Origin: Candidatus Segatella violae
GTDB taxonomy: Bacteria > Bacteroidota > Bacteroidia > Bacteroidales > Bacteroidaceae
Assembly (NCBI GenBank): GCA_002440225.1
Contig: DJSH01000029.1
Span: forward strand, 1 to 64,000
Length of the DNA stretch: 64,000 nt
Direction: 5' to 3'
The position numbers and the translations under genes are program-made. Under the pieces are notes generated by a model, which saw only the letters and a list, made by a program, of their open reading frames with translations, was not told the DNA's origin and made no database searches. Shown piece after piece: positions 13,361 through 21,624 of this stretch. The stretch's first letter is position 1. Every line of letters begins with the position of its first letter.

Positions 13361-16351
13361 CTAACTCATTCTCATATATTCCGTAGGAGTCATCCCGAAT
13401 GCCTTGTTGAAGCACTTCGAGAAATAGCTGCTGTTGGAGAAGCCTACCGTATACATCACCTCGGAAACACTAAACTTGCCAGCCTTCAGCAGTTTGGAAG
13501 CCTTGCGCATTCTCATCTCTCGGATATACTCCACAGGCGTATGCCCCGTGAGAGCCTTCATCTTGCGATAGAGCTGTTTTCCGCCCATGCCCAATACTTC
13601 CTGCAACATGGTGACGTTGAAGTCGGAATCGATCATGCGCTCCTCTATCGTCTTGTTGATTTCCTGCAACAAGCGCACGTCGGCCTCGTCCATCTCAGGT
13701 TTCTTCTCCTTTTTCTCCGCTTCATCGCCAGCCGTTGGCTGTGGTACTTGCTCGCCACCAGCCGCAGCCTCCATCGGTTGTTTATCCGTTTCTGGCGCAG
13801 CGGCGACATTGGCTGGAGCTGAGATGGCTGGCAAATCGTCGATGCTCGTGTTGACATCTATCGAATGGTTGATGAGTTCGGTGATTTCATCGAACGACTG
13901 ATGAGCCACGGCAGCCTTCAGGTTCTCCGCCAAGCGGTGGAAGAAGTTCATACGAGCCTCGACCTGCTCCAGTACTTCCTTCTTCTGTCGCTGTTCCTCC
14001 ACCAGTTGCTTGCGCAGGAAATAATAGCTTACCAGCCAAGCCACCAACACGATGAGCACCGTGAGATAGAAGAGCTTAGCCCAGATGGTGAGGTACCACG
14101 GCGGCAGGATGCTGATGTCGAGCGAGTAGACCTCATCGCCGATGTTGCCTTCGCCATCCATCACATGCACGGTGAGGTGATAATCGCCATAAGACAGGCC
14201 GTTATAGGTAATGTCGATTTTTCCATTCTCCAGATATTGCCAGTCGTGGTCGCTGCCCTCCAACTGGTAGGCATAGACATTCGACGGATGGTTGGCAAAA
14301 GGCAGGTCGGTGAGCTGAAGGGTGAAGTTGTTCTCGTCGCTACGCAAGGTCAATTTATCCAACGAGCGAGGAGCCACGTCGAGGAGCGACGGCTGATTGG
14401 CACCGAGGTCTTGCACCTGCTTGCCATTCACGATAACACCAGCCAGCATGAGCGGCATCGGCTTGACACGCGGGCGAGCGATGTCCTCGTCGATGGAGAG
14501 GAAGCCGTCGTTGCCGCCCATCACCACCCGATGGGAGTGGCGGGCATAATAGATGGCAAAAGGAGTGATTTCCGGGATGGCAAAGCGAAGGCTCTTGCCA
14601 TCGGGGTTGAGCACGCAGCAAACCTTGCCCGTCACCACCCACACGCTACCATTCACATCGCACATGGTGCTTACCTTGCCCCCTACGGTCCATTCCTTGG
14701 TTCCATCGGCCGAGAAGCATTTCACCTTGTCGTTGACGCCTACCCAAACACGGCCCTTGGCATCCGTCATCATATAACTGATAGGCTCGGTGTTGCCCAC
14801 ATGGGACACCTGCATATTGACGGGGTCGATGCGGTCGAGATGATTGTAAGTGCTAGCCCACACCATGCCCTTGCCGTCCATCACCAACTGCCCGACATGA
14901 ATACCGGAAAGGGCATTCTTGCCTTGGTCGGAAAAATGACGGCTCGCCACGCAAGTAGCGGTGGCAGAGGAAGCTTGCTTGGCAATCGCAGCCAGCAGCA
15001 TCTGCTTATCGACCACGAAGACGCCACCCATATAGGAAGCCATCCACATCCTGCCCTGCCTATCCTGCAAGATGTCGTAAGCCCAGGCGGTGGAATACTT
15101 GCCTGTCTTGTCATAGACGATGAAGTTGCGTAGCTGTCTTGCCTGGCGGTCATAGAGGTTGATGCCATGGTCGGTACAGATCCACACATCGCCCTCCCTA
15201 TCCTCGTAAATCTTGCGCACACGGTTGTGGCTCAGCGGATAAGCCGCATTGTTCTGCTTATACCAAACCACATTGGTATAGGTGGCTGCCGAGGCGAGCG
15301 CCCCGGAAGTTTGGAAATGCACCAAACCATTGGTTCCACCCATCCACCAATCGCCGTTGCTTGTCTGCAACAAGGCGTGCAAGCAGTTGCCTTCGCCCGA
15401 AAAGGTAATTTTATCGAGCGAAACAAACTGATAATAACAAGAGGTGGAGAGCCTGGAAAGTCCATTGTCGGTGCCTATCCACACATTCTGCCACTTATCC
15501 ACATAACACGCCCATACGATGTTGTTAGGGATGGACGAGGCATTGCTGGAATCATGGGAATAATGAGTGATGGCAGCATTCATCGCCATCTGATAGAGAC
15601 CATCATCGGTTCCGATATAGAGATTTCCGCTGGCGTCGAGCGTCAGGCACTTGATGGAGTTTCCATCCAGAGCTCCTATCTTGGAGAATGTTTGAAGCTG
15701 GAGGTCGGCACAATAGAGAGCGCCCTCGGTTCCTATCCAGTAACAATGGCGCTTGGCATCATAAGCCAAGGCGTTGACCAAGGGCTGGGTGCCCGGACAC
15801 AAATCGACGAGGTTTCTTCTACCGGAAGCAGAATTGGCATGGGGGTTGGTATTTTTTAGCAGATAAAGCCCTGAGAGCGTTCCCATGAGCGTTCCCTTCG
15901 GAGTCTTGAGCAGCGCATACACATCGCTGCCATATTCATGGAGCTTGTCGTCGGGATTGATGATTCTCGCCTCCTTCACCCCACGGTGCTTTCCCTTGCC
16001 GGCAAAGACATCGACGGCATCGGTATGCTCGTACGCATTGGTGTACATATTGAAGGCGAGCATACCATTGCCCGTGGCAAGATAAAGTAGGTGCTTGCCA
16101 TCGGTAGCCAAGGCGTTGACACGGGTGTTGGAGCATGACTGCTCCGCATAATGCCGATAACTATGATAACCGTCATAGCTATAGAGACCGTTATCCGTGC
16201 CCAGCCACATCATGCCCTGCGCATCTTGGGTGATGGCGCACACGGTTTGCGCCCCATCGAGCGAGGTGTTGACAAAGCGTTGTGCAAAAAGAGCACAACA
16301 AAGAAACTGCATGAAAATAAACATGCCAATATGTTTTAAAGTCTGCTTCAT
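13361..16351 (-). CDS. Propeller/Y_Y_Y transmembrane regulator with AraC domain but no kinase or receiver
   Basis: About 996 residues from ATG 16351. Signal peptide (MKQTLKHIGMF...CALFAQ), a double seven-bladed Reg_prop sensor (repeated GLYSYDG, WIGTDNGLSRL, WICTDHGINLYD-type blades, about 25-680), a Y_Y_Y domain (about 690-750, ending YGDYHLTVHVMDGEGN), one transmembrane segment near 755-777, a 110-residue linker rich in Ala, Pro and Glu, and an AraC domain (about 880-996). Hybrid two-component systems of PULs normally have HisKA, HATPase_c and receiver domains in place of that linker; only an H-box-like remnant without the histidine context remains (MNFFHRLAENLK). It probably senses galactan oligosaccharides and binds DNA from the membrane. 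The longer ATG at 16369 lies upstream of the -7 box and is unlikely. Confidence 0.85.
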   Translation of the reverse strand: MKQTLKHIGMFIFMQFLCCALFAQRFVNTSLDGAQTVCAITQDAQGMMWLGTDNGLYSYDGYHSYRHYAEQSCSNTRVNALATDGKHLLYLATGNGMLAFNMYTNAYEHTDAVDVFAGKGKHRGVKEARIINPDDKLHEYGSDVYALLKTPKGTLMGTLSGLYLLKNTNPHANSASGRRNLVDLCPGTQPLVNALAYDAKRHCYWIGTEGALYCADLQLQTFSKIGALDGNSIKCLTLDASGNLYIGTDDGLYQMAMNAAITHYSHDSSNASSIPNNIVWACYVDKWQNVWIGTDNGLSRLSTSCYYQFVSLDKITFSGEGNCLHALLQTSNGDWWMGGTNGLVHFQTSGALASAATYTNVVWYKQNNAAYPLSHNRVRKIYEDREGDVWICTDHGINLYDRQARQLRNFIVYDKTGKYSTAWAYDILQDRQGRMWMASYMGGVFVVDKQMLLAAIAKQASSATATCVASRHFSDQGKNALSGIHVGQLVMDGKGMVWASTYNHLDRIDPVNMQVSHVGNTEPISYMMTDAKGRVWVGVNDKVKCFSADGTKEWTVGGKVSTMCDVNGSVWVVTGKVCCVLNPDGKSLRFAIPEITPFAIYYARHSHRVVMGGNDGFLSIDEDIARPRVKPMPLMLAGVIVNGKQVQDLGANQPSLLDVAPRSLDKLTLRSDENNFTLQLTDLPFANHPSNVYAYQLEGSDHDWQYLENGKIDITYNGLSYGDYHLTVHVMDGEGNIGDEVYSLDISILPPWYLTIWAKLFYLTVLIVLVAWLVSYYFLRKQLVEEQRQKKEVLEQVEARMNFFHRLAENLKAAVAHQSFDEITELINHSIDVNTSIDDLPAISAPANVAAAPETDKQPMEAAAGGEQVPQPTAGDEAEKKEKKPEMDEADVRLLQEINKTIEERMIDSDFNVTMLQEVLGMGGKQLYRKMKALTGHTPVEYIREMRMRKASKLLKAGKFSVSEVMYTVGFSNSSYFSKCFNKAFGMTPTEYMRMS

Positions 16352-16356
16352 GACTG

Positions 16357-16388
16357 CAAAAATACGCAATATTCAGCACACTTCCAAA
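16357..16388 (-). promoter_or_regulatory. Promoter of the propeller regulator, giving a leaderless or near-leaderless mRNA
   Basis: Minus strand: TTTG (16388-16385), 20-nt spacer, TATTTTTG (16364-16357). The ATG at 16351 follows after only 5 nt, so transcription should start at or within about two bases of the start codon. Alternatively Met at 16324 is used, with a leader of about 27 nt. Confidence 0.65.
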
Positions 16389-16406
16389 CATATTGGCATA
16401 AAAATA

Positions 16407-18875
16407 TTAAATAGACTTTAATTCTATAGTCTTTTCGATATTCCTCTTCACATCTTTCACCTTCAGGGTGATGTTGCCCTTCTGATGGGTGCTCTGCACG
16501 ATGACCACGAGCTTGCCAGAGAAGAGTCTCATCTGTGGCTGGGTGAAGGATTCGAGCGAGGTGGCGTCGCCATTGCAAGCCGCCTTGAAGGTTCCAGCGC
16601 CTGTTACCTCGAAAGTCAACTCATCGTCGGCTAGTGGGCACTCGTTGCCGTCCTTATCGAGGAGGCTCACAGTGATGAAGGCGAGGTCGTTGCCATCAGC
16701 CTTCAAACTGGTGCCGTGGGCATCCTTGCAGCCTTCCACCATGCAAGCTATCTCGGAATCTGGATTATTAGGGCACTCGGCTACTAACTGCAACTGGGTT
16801 GGTTCGCCAGCCGTGCGCTTCACGTCCTCGCCTACCTTGTCGCCATACTGATTATAAGTAACCACACGAATCTCGCCTGGCTCATACTTCACGTTGTTCC
16901 AACGCAAGCGGTAGCGGTCGAGACGGCTGCTCTTATCTTTCTTGACTCTGCCCTGGCTCTTGCCATTCACGAAGAGTTCGCCCTCCACACCGTCGGTGTA
17001 GCAATATACAGGGGTAACCTGTCCTTCTCTGCCCTGCCAGTTCCAATGAGGAAGCAAGTGGGTAGTATGCTCATGTTCGTTCCAGCGGGCACGATACATA
17101 TAGTAGCGGTCCTTAGGAAGACCGGCGAGGTCGCAGATGCCGAAATAGCTGCTGCGTGATGGCCAGTAAGTATCGTATGGCGTTGGCTCGCCGAGATAAT
17201 CGTATCCCGTCCAAACGAACTCGCCGATGACCCAACTATAGTCATCCTGCATCTTCCAGTCATCATCCGGCAGGTTGCTCCAAGAGCACCATTCCGTATC
17301 ATAGCTAGAGCACTGACCGTCGGCGTATGGGTTATTGTCGTTGTAACCTACCTTCACCGGGAACTTATACACACCACGGGAGCTCACCGTGGATGCCGTC
17401 TCCGAACCAAGCAAGAAACCTTGTGGCAACTGCTCGATGTTCTTGAAATATTTATGTACACGATAGTTGAAGCCTGGCACATCCATCGCCTGGGCAAAGC
17501 CTGATTTCAAGGCATCCTCTGCACGATCCATACCCTGGGTGACAGGACGCGAAGGGTCGTATTGGTGGCAGAGATTTTGAAGGTGCTTGGCTATCTCCAC
17601 GCCCTCCTTGCTCCACTGCTCAGGAATCTCGTTGCCGATGCTCCACATGATGATGCTAGGATGGTTGCGGTGATGCTTCACGAGATTGGTGATGTCCTTG
17701 TCGCTCCACTCCTTGAAGAACTTGGCGTAGCCGTTCTTGCACTTAGGATAAATCCACATGTCGAAACTCTCCGCCATCACCATCATACCAAGCGAATCGC
17801 AGAGTTCCATCTGCATGGTACTTGGCATGTTGTGGGCAGTACGGATAGCGTCGCAACCCATCGCCTTCATCATCTTGATCTGGCGAATGAGCGCCGCCTT
17901 GTTCTCAGCTGCGCCTAGCGGACCGAGGTCGTGATGCAGGCAGACACCCTTTATCTTGCGAGTAACGCCGTTGAGTTGGAAACCATTCTCCTTCGATACG
18001 GCGATGGTGCGGATGCCCGTCTTCAAGGTCTGCACATCGGCAATTTTCTTGCCTTCGTATCTTGTCAATGTCACCTTATATAAATAAGGAGTCTCTGGAG
18101 ACCAGAGCTGAGGGTTCGCCACTTTCAGGGTGGTCTTGACGGCTGGAGCTGCGTCATTGATGGTTTGCTCAGCCACTTTCTTGCCCTCCTTATCAGATAA
18201 CGTGATGACGGTCTTGCCACTCTTGCCGAGTTTTCCTTGCAAGAGCGCATTCACCTCTAGTTCTGCCTCATCCTTCGAAGCTTTCAAAGTATGCACGAAA
18301 GTATCCCAAGTAGAGAAGTTCTCATTGCCATAAAGCTCCACGCTTACCGGACGATAGAGACCGCCGCCCGGATACCAGCGACTACTCTCCTCCACATTGT
18401 TGAGATGCACCTCTATGAGATTGCTCTTGCCAAACTGGATGTAAGGGGTGATGTCGATGCGGAAGGCATTGTAGCCGTAAGCCCATCTGCCTGCCTCCTT
18501 GCCATTCACCTTGACAATCGGCTGACTCATCGCGCCATCGAATACCAAGACGGCACGCTTGTAGCCTTTTGGGGCTGTCCAGTTCATCTTATACATCCCC
18601 TCGCCTATCCAAGGCAAGGCACCAGAGCGACCCGACTTCTCGGTCTTCTCCTTCTCGCCGTTCTGCTCGATGGCAACCATCTGGAGGTCCCACTTCTTGT
18701 CGAATGGTCCAGAGATAGCCCAATCGTGAGGCACCTGCACCTGAGACCACGAAATGCCATCGCGAGAGAAATCCCACGATGGCAAGTTGATAATCTTGCG
18801 ACTTTGCGCCTGGCACATCGCTGAGAGTGCCAGGGCAAAAGTCGCTGTTGTCATTAAACGCTTAGTATGAATCAT
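16407..18875 (-). CDS. Glycoside hydrolase family 2 beta-galactosidase
   Basis: 822 residues with a signal peptide (cleavage near MCQAQ, residue 24), hence periplasmic or surface. Order of domains: jelly-roll sugar-binding (about 30-200), Ig-like (200-300), TIM barrel (300-600), C-terminal beta domains including DUF4982-like regions. Acid/base glutamate in MWSIGNEIPEQW, nucleophile in VIGEFVWTGYDYLGEP. The subfamily is typical of PUL exo-beta-galactosidases. With GH53 beside it, it likely removes galactose from beta-1,4-galacto-oligosaccharides; other beta-glycosidic specificities within GH2 cannot be excluded from sequence alone. Confidence 0.9.
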   Translation of the reverse strand: MIHTKRLMTTATFALALSAMCQAQSRKIINLPSWDFSRDGISWSQVQVPHDWAISGPFDKKWDLQMVAIEQNGEKEKTEKSGRSGALPWIGEGMYKMNWTAPKGYKRAVLVFDGAMSQPIVKVNGKEAGRWAYGYNAFRIDITPYIQFGKSNLIEVHLNNVEESSRWYPGGGLYRPVSVELYGNENFSTWDTFVHTLKASKDEAELEVNALLQGKLGKSGKTVITLSDKEGKKVAEQTINDAAPAVKTTLKVANPQLWSPETPYLYKVTLTRYEGKKIADVQTLKTGIRTIAVSKENGFQLNGVTRKIKGVCLHHDLGPLGAAENKAALIRQIKMMKAMGCDAIRTAHNMPSTMQMELCDSLGMMVMAESFDMWIYPKCKNGYAKFFKEWSDKDITNLVKHHRNHPSIIMWSIGNEIPEQWSKEGVEIAKHLQNLCHQYDPSRPVTQGMDRAEDALKSGFAQAMDVPGFNYRVHKYFKNIEQLPQGFLLGSETASTVSSRGVYKFPVKVGYNDNNPYADGQCSSYDTEWCSWSNLPDDDWKMQDDYSWVIGEFVWTGYDYLGEPTPYDTYWPSRSSYFGICDLAGLPKDRYYMYRARWNEHEHTTHLLPHWNWQGREGQVTPVYCYTDGVEGELFVNGKSQGRVKKDKSSRLDRYRLRWNNVKYEPGEIRVVTYNQYGDKVGEDVKRTAGEPTQLQLVAECPNNPDSEIACMVEGCKDAHGTSLKADGNDLAFITVSLLDKDGNECPLADDELTFEVTGAGTFKAACNGDATSLESFTQPQMRLFSGKLVVIVQSTHQKGNITLKVKDVKRNIEKTIELKSI

Positions 18876-18927
18876 AAATTATTTGCTTCGTTATATTCCT
18901 ATTGAAGATTTAGAGCGTTAGCATAGA

Positions 18928-20031
18928 TTACTTGAAGGCTTCCTGAAGAGCTGTGGTTGGCTTACCACTGTTGTCGAAAGCGCCCTTGGTGTAGGCTGAC
19001 CAACCCAAATGCTCGTAGTTGGCTGGCTTCCAGTTGTTGTAAGCCTCAGGCTCCCAGTAGAAGATGCCTTCGCAAGTGGAGATTGCCTTGCATCCATCCA
19101 CCATTTTCTTCAGCATCTGGGCAGCATTCTCTGCATCCCAATTCATACCAATCTCGGAGATAACTACATCGCAGTTGTACTTCCGAGAGAGTGTAGTGAT
19201 GTTGGAAAGGCAATTGTCTGTAAGCGTCTGCCAGTTGTCATCCTCTGGATAGAGAGACATTCCGATGACATCCCACTTGCCGCCATTCTCCTTCAACTTA
19301 TCAAATATCCAAGTGAAGCGACCGAGATTGTCGCCTTGGTCGATGTGTACCACGACCTTGGCATTTGGATAGACTGCCTTTACTGCATTATAGCCAGCCA
19401 ACTCGTAAGCAGCGAAGTTGGCGGCATTCTTGGATGCGCGGCCAGTCACAGCCAAAGCATCATCACCATCGGCATCGTTCCATAGCATTCCGTCAGGAGT
19501 CTCATTGCCTACTTGCACCCATTCCACATTGGTAACGCCCTTATCCTTCAAGGCGGTAAGAACCTCGGTGGTATGGTTAGCAACAGCTTGCTTCATCTGC
19601 TCGGCATCATATCCCTTCCAGGCTGCAGGCACACTCTGGTTGCTAGGATCAGCCCAAGTATCAGAATAGTGGAAGTCGATCATGATGCGGAAGCCCAACT
19701 GCTGGGCACGCCATGCCTTGGCTACGACATCATCCTTGCCACACCATCCACCATCTGGGTCAACCCAAACACGAAGGCGAATGGAATTGGCACCAAGGTC
19801 GCGGAGGAGTGACATACACTCCTCTGCCTTGCCATTGGCATTATAAAATTTCACGCCGTCCTGCTCCATCTCGGTGAGCCAACTTACATCGGCTCCCTTG
19901 GCGAAGCCTGTCATATCGTATGTCTTCTCCTTCTCTGGAGTGGCACTATCGTCGTTGCTGCAACTTGTTCCCGTGATGGAGAACAAGAGTGCTGAAGCCA
20001 GCAACACAGCTTTTCCTAATATATTCTTCAT
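18928..20031 (-). CDS. GH53 endo-beta-1,4-galactanase lipoprotein
   Basis: 367 residues. Lipoprotein signal peptide with cysteine in GTSCSND (about residue 24), so it is probably outer-membrane anchored and may act at the surface. The GH53 barrel begins FAKGADVSWLTEMEQDGV and shows ANSIRLRVWVDP, MIDFHYSDTWADP, acid/base glutamate in WVQVGNETPDGMLW and nucleophile in VVISEIGMNW. It cleaves internal beta-1,4-galactosyl bonds of type I (arabino)galactan. Full length. It follows susE after 148 bp that contain their own -7 box and two dyads. Confidence 0.94.
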   Translation of the reverse strand: MKNILGKAVLLASALLFSITGTSCSNDDSATPEKEKTYDMTGFAKGADVSWLTEMEQDGVKFYNANGKAEECMSLLRDLGANSIRLRVWVDPDGGWCGKDDVVAKAWRAQQLGFRIMIDFHYSDTWADPSNQSVPAAWKGYDAEQMKQAVANHTTEVLTALKDKGVTNVEWVQVGNETPDGMLWNDADGDDALAVTGRASKNAANFAAYELAGYNAVKAVYPNAKVVVHIDQGDNLGRFTWIFDKLKENGGKWDVIGMSLYPEDDNWQTLTDNCLSNITTLSRKYNCDVVISEIGMNWDAENAAQMLKKMVDGCKAISTCEGIFYWEPEAYNNWKPANYEHLGWSAYTKGAFDNSGKPTTALQEAFK

Positions 20032-20062
20032 TGTTGTTTTTATTTTGTTTTGGTTTTATAGC

Positions 20063-20102
20063 TATCTTTGCACCATCGACTATAGATGATGATGCAAAGA
20101 TA
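20063..20102 (-). promoter_or_regulatory. Hairpin and -7 element in the GH53 leader
   Basis: ATCTTTGCACCATC (20064-20077) and GATGATGCAAAGAT (20088-20101) form a 14-bp inverted repeat with one mismatch. On the minus strand TATCTTTG at 20102-20095 fits the -7 consensus, so GH53 may have an internal promoter 63 nt upstream. Hairpin and promoter overlap. Confidence 0.45.
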
Positions 20103-20150
20103 ACATTATTATCGTTTACTTACTACAGAATAGTTAGCTCTATTGAGTTT

Positions 20151-20176
20151 ATTCTGTGCAAAGGTTTGCACGGAAT
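20151..20176. promoter_or_regulatory. 26-bp dyad between susE and GH53 (possible operator)
   Basis: ATTCTGTGCAAA (20151-20162), GG, TTTGCACGGAAT (20165-20176): a near-perfect palindrome with one mismatch and a 2-bp centre. The tight centre and lack of a T-tract fit a protein-binding site better than a terminator. Function is inferred. Confidence 0.45.
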
Positions 20177-20179
20177 GTA

Positions 20180-21571
20180 CTATTCGTATTTCCAAGTCAT
20201 GGTATTGAGGTCGGCGGTAATGGTCATCTCGCCACCAGTGACATCATCCTTGAACCAGAGATTCCAACAATTATCAGCAGTAGAGAGTTTGAAGAGGTCG
20301 GAAGGATCCGAACCATACCACGTCTGTTTGTCGTCCTTACTATCACCTACATAGATAAACTTGAAGTTTTCCCAAGTACTTGGCGTATACTTGCAAGTAT
20401 AGACACCATCGCTCACCTTAGTCATAACTGCCTTCAAGGTATTACCAGTTTCATCAAACATGCAGAGGGTATTGCTAACCTCTGGCTCAGGTGTTGTCTG
20501 GTCGCCTGCCACGATAGAGTATTCCAACTGGCTATGCTCTCCCACCTTCACTGTAACTGTATAAGTACCAGCAGTAGGAATATTCACGCTACCAGCGTTC
20601 TCTGAGTCTGTCATCTTGCCATCTGCGAGGGTGTAGTTCATTGTCTTGGCTACGGCAGCAGCGTCGTCTGTGCCTGTAGCCTTGCTATACGCTGCACCTG
20701 TAGCTACTATACTAATAGGAGTATTAGCTGCTGAGGTTGTGATAACCTTGACCCAAGCATAATTAGGCGCATCATAAGTCATATTCTCACCATTCAGCTG
20801 CATCGACTTGATGTAAGTTGGCTTAAACTCCTTTGCCTTAGTATCAATAACTGTATAGTAAATACCAGCCTGCCCTGGGAACCAGAAATTCCATGCAGAC
20901 TCTGTATTGTCCATTTCGTAAACATGATTGTCTTGTCCAACATTGCCCCAAATAGAGCCATCGTTCTCCTTACCCCAGAAGTTCATCCAGCTAGAAGCGT
21001 TCATATAACCAGTATAGACACCATCAGAATTTGGCGAATAGAGATAAGTCAAGATATTCTCCTTATCCTTGTCCCATATATTGATGTAGCTCATATCAAT
21101 CAAGTAAGGAGTTACATTCACCTGGCAGACATTGCTGTAGGCTGCATCGAGATTGGCTCCCATCTGGCTCTTGATGCGGAAATAGATAGGTGCCTTCTGG
21201 TCAGGAGTCATCCCCAACTCCTTGGCAAGAGCATTGAGGTCTCCTCCTGTAAAACTCTTGGAGAGATTGGTTACGGTATACTCCTTTACACTGGCAAAGC
21301 TTTCTGTAGCCGATGCCTGGAGATAAGTAAGCAGTGTGCCATTGCTGGCAGGCTTGGTCTCATCACTAGAGAGAAGCGTAGGATTCTGCCAAGCAAGCGA
21401 AAGCACTTGCGCCTTGCTGTTATCGACCGACAGCGCCACATCCGATGACGATGCCATCAAATCGGATGCCTTAAAGCCATCCAAATATATCTTGTCGCCA
21501 CTCTCGTCGCAACTCACCAAGGCGGTGAGTGCGCAGAGCAGCATCATTAGGTTTCTAAATATCTTTTTCAT
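20180..21571 (-). CDS. SusE/SusF-type surface glycan-binding lipoprotein
   Basis: 463 residues from ATG 21571 (MKKIFRNLMMLLC), chosen because the upstream nine codons precede the signal peptide. Lipobox LVSC gives the acylated cysteine near residue 20. The N-terminal domain with VDNSKAQVLSLAWQNP and the C-terminal beta-sandwich ending DDVTGGEMTITADLNTMTWKYE are typical of SusE-like proteins. It should bind galactan at the cell surface and feed the SusCD pair. Directly downstream of susD, with two copies of a 14-bp repeat in the 53-bp gap. Confidence 0.85.
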   Translation of the reverse strand: MKKIFRNLMMLLCALTALVSCDESGDKIYLDGFKASDLMASSSDVALSVDNSKAQVLSLAWQNPTLLSSDETKPASNGTLLTYLQASATESFASVKEYTVTNLSKSFTGGDLNALAKELGMTPDQKAPIYFRIKSQMGANLDAAYSNVCQVNVTPYLIDMSYINIWDKDKENILTYLYSPNSDGVYTGYMNASSWMNFWGKENDGSIWGNVGQDNHVYEMDNTESAWNFWFPGQAGIYYTVIDTKAKEFKPTYIKSMQLNGENMTYDAPNYAWVKVITTSAANTPISIVATGAAYSKATGTDDAAAVAKTMNYTLADGKMTDSENAGSVNIPTAGTYTVTVKVGEHSQLEYSIVAGDQTTPEPEVSNTLCMFDETGNTLKAVMTKVSDGVYTCKYTPSTWENFKFIYVGDSKDDKQTWYGSDPSDLFKLSTADNCWNLWFKDDVTGGEMTITADLNTMTWKYE

Positions 21572-21590
21572 GTTGTTGTAAGCTTTATAA

Positions 21591-21618
21591 TTTAACACTT
21601 AACATTTAACACTTAACA
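21591..21618. repeat. Two tandem 14-bp repeats between susD and susE
   Basis: TTTAACACTTAACA at 21591-21604 and again at 21605-21618, exact and adjacent. Similar TTAAC-rich filler is seen in other gaps of this window; role unknown. Confidence 0.7.
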
Positions 21619-21624
21619 TTGTCA

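Noticed and set aside
13865..15133. 422-residue plus-strand ORF opposite the propeller regulator
   Set aside because: Antisense shadow: His/Val/Arg-biased, no motif, while the minus frame encodes clear Reg_prop blades.
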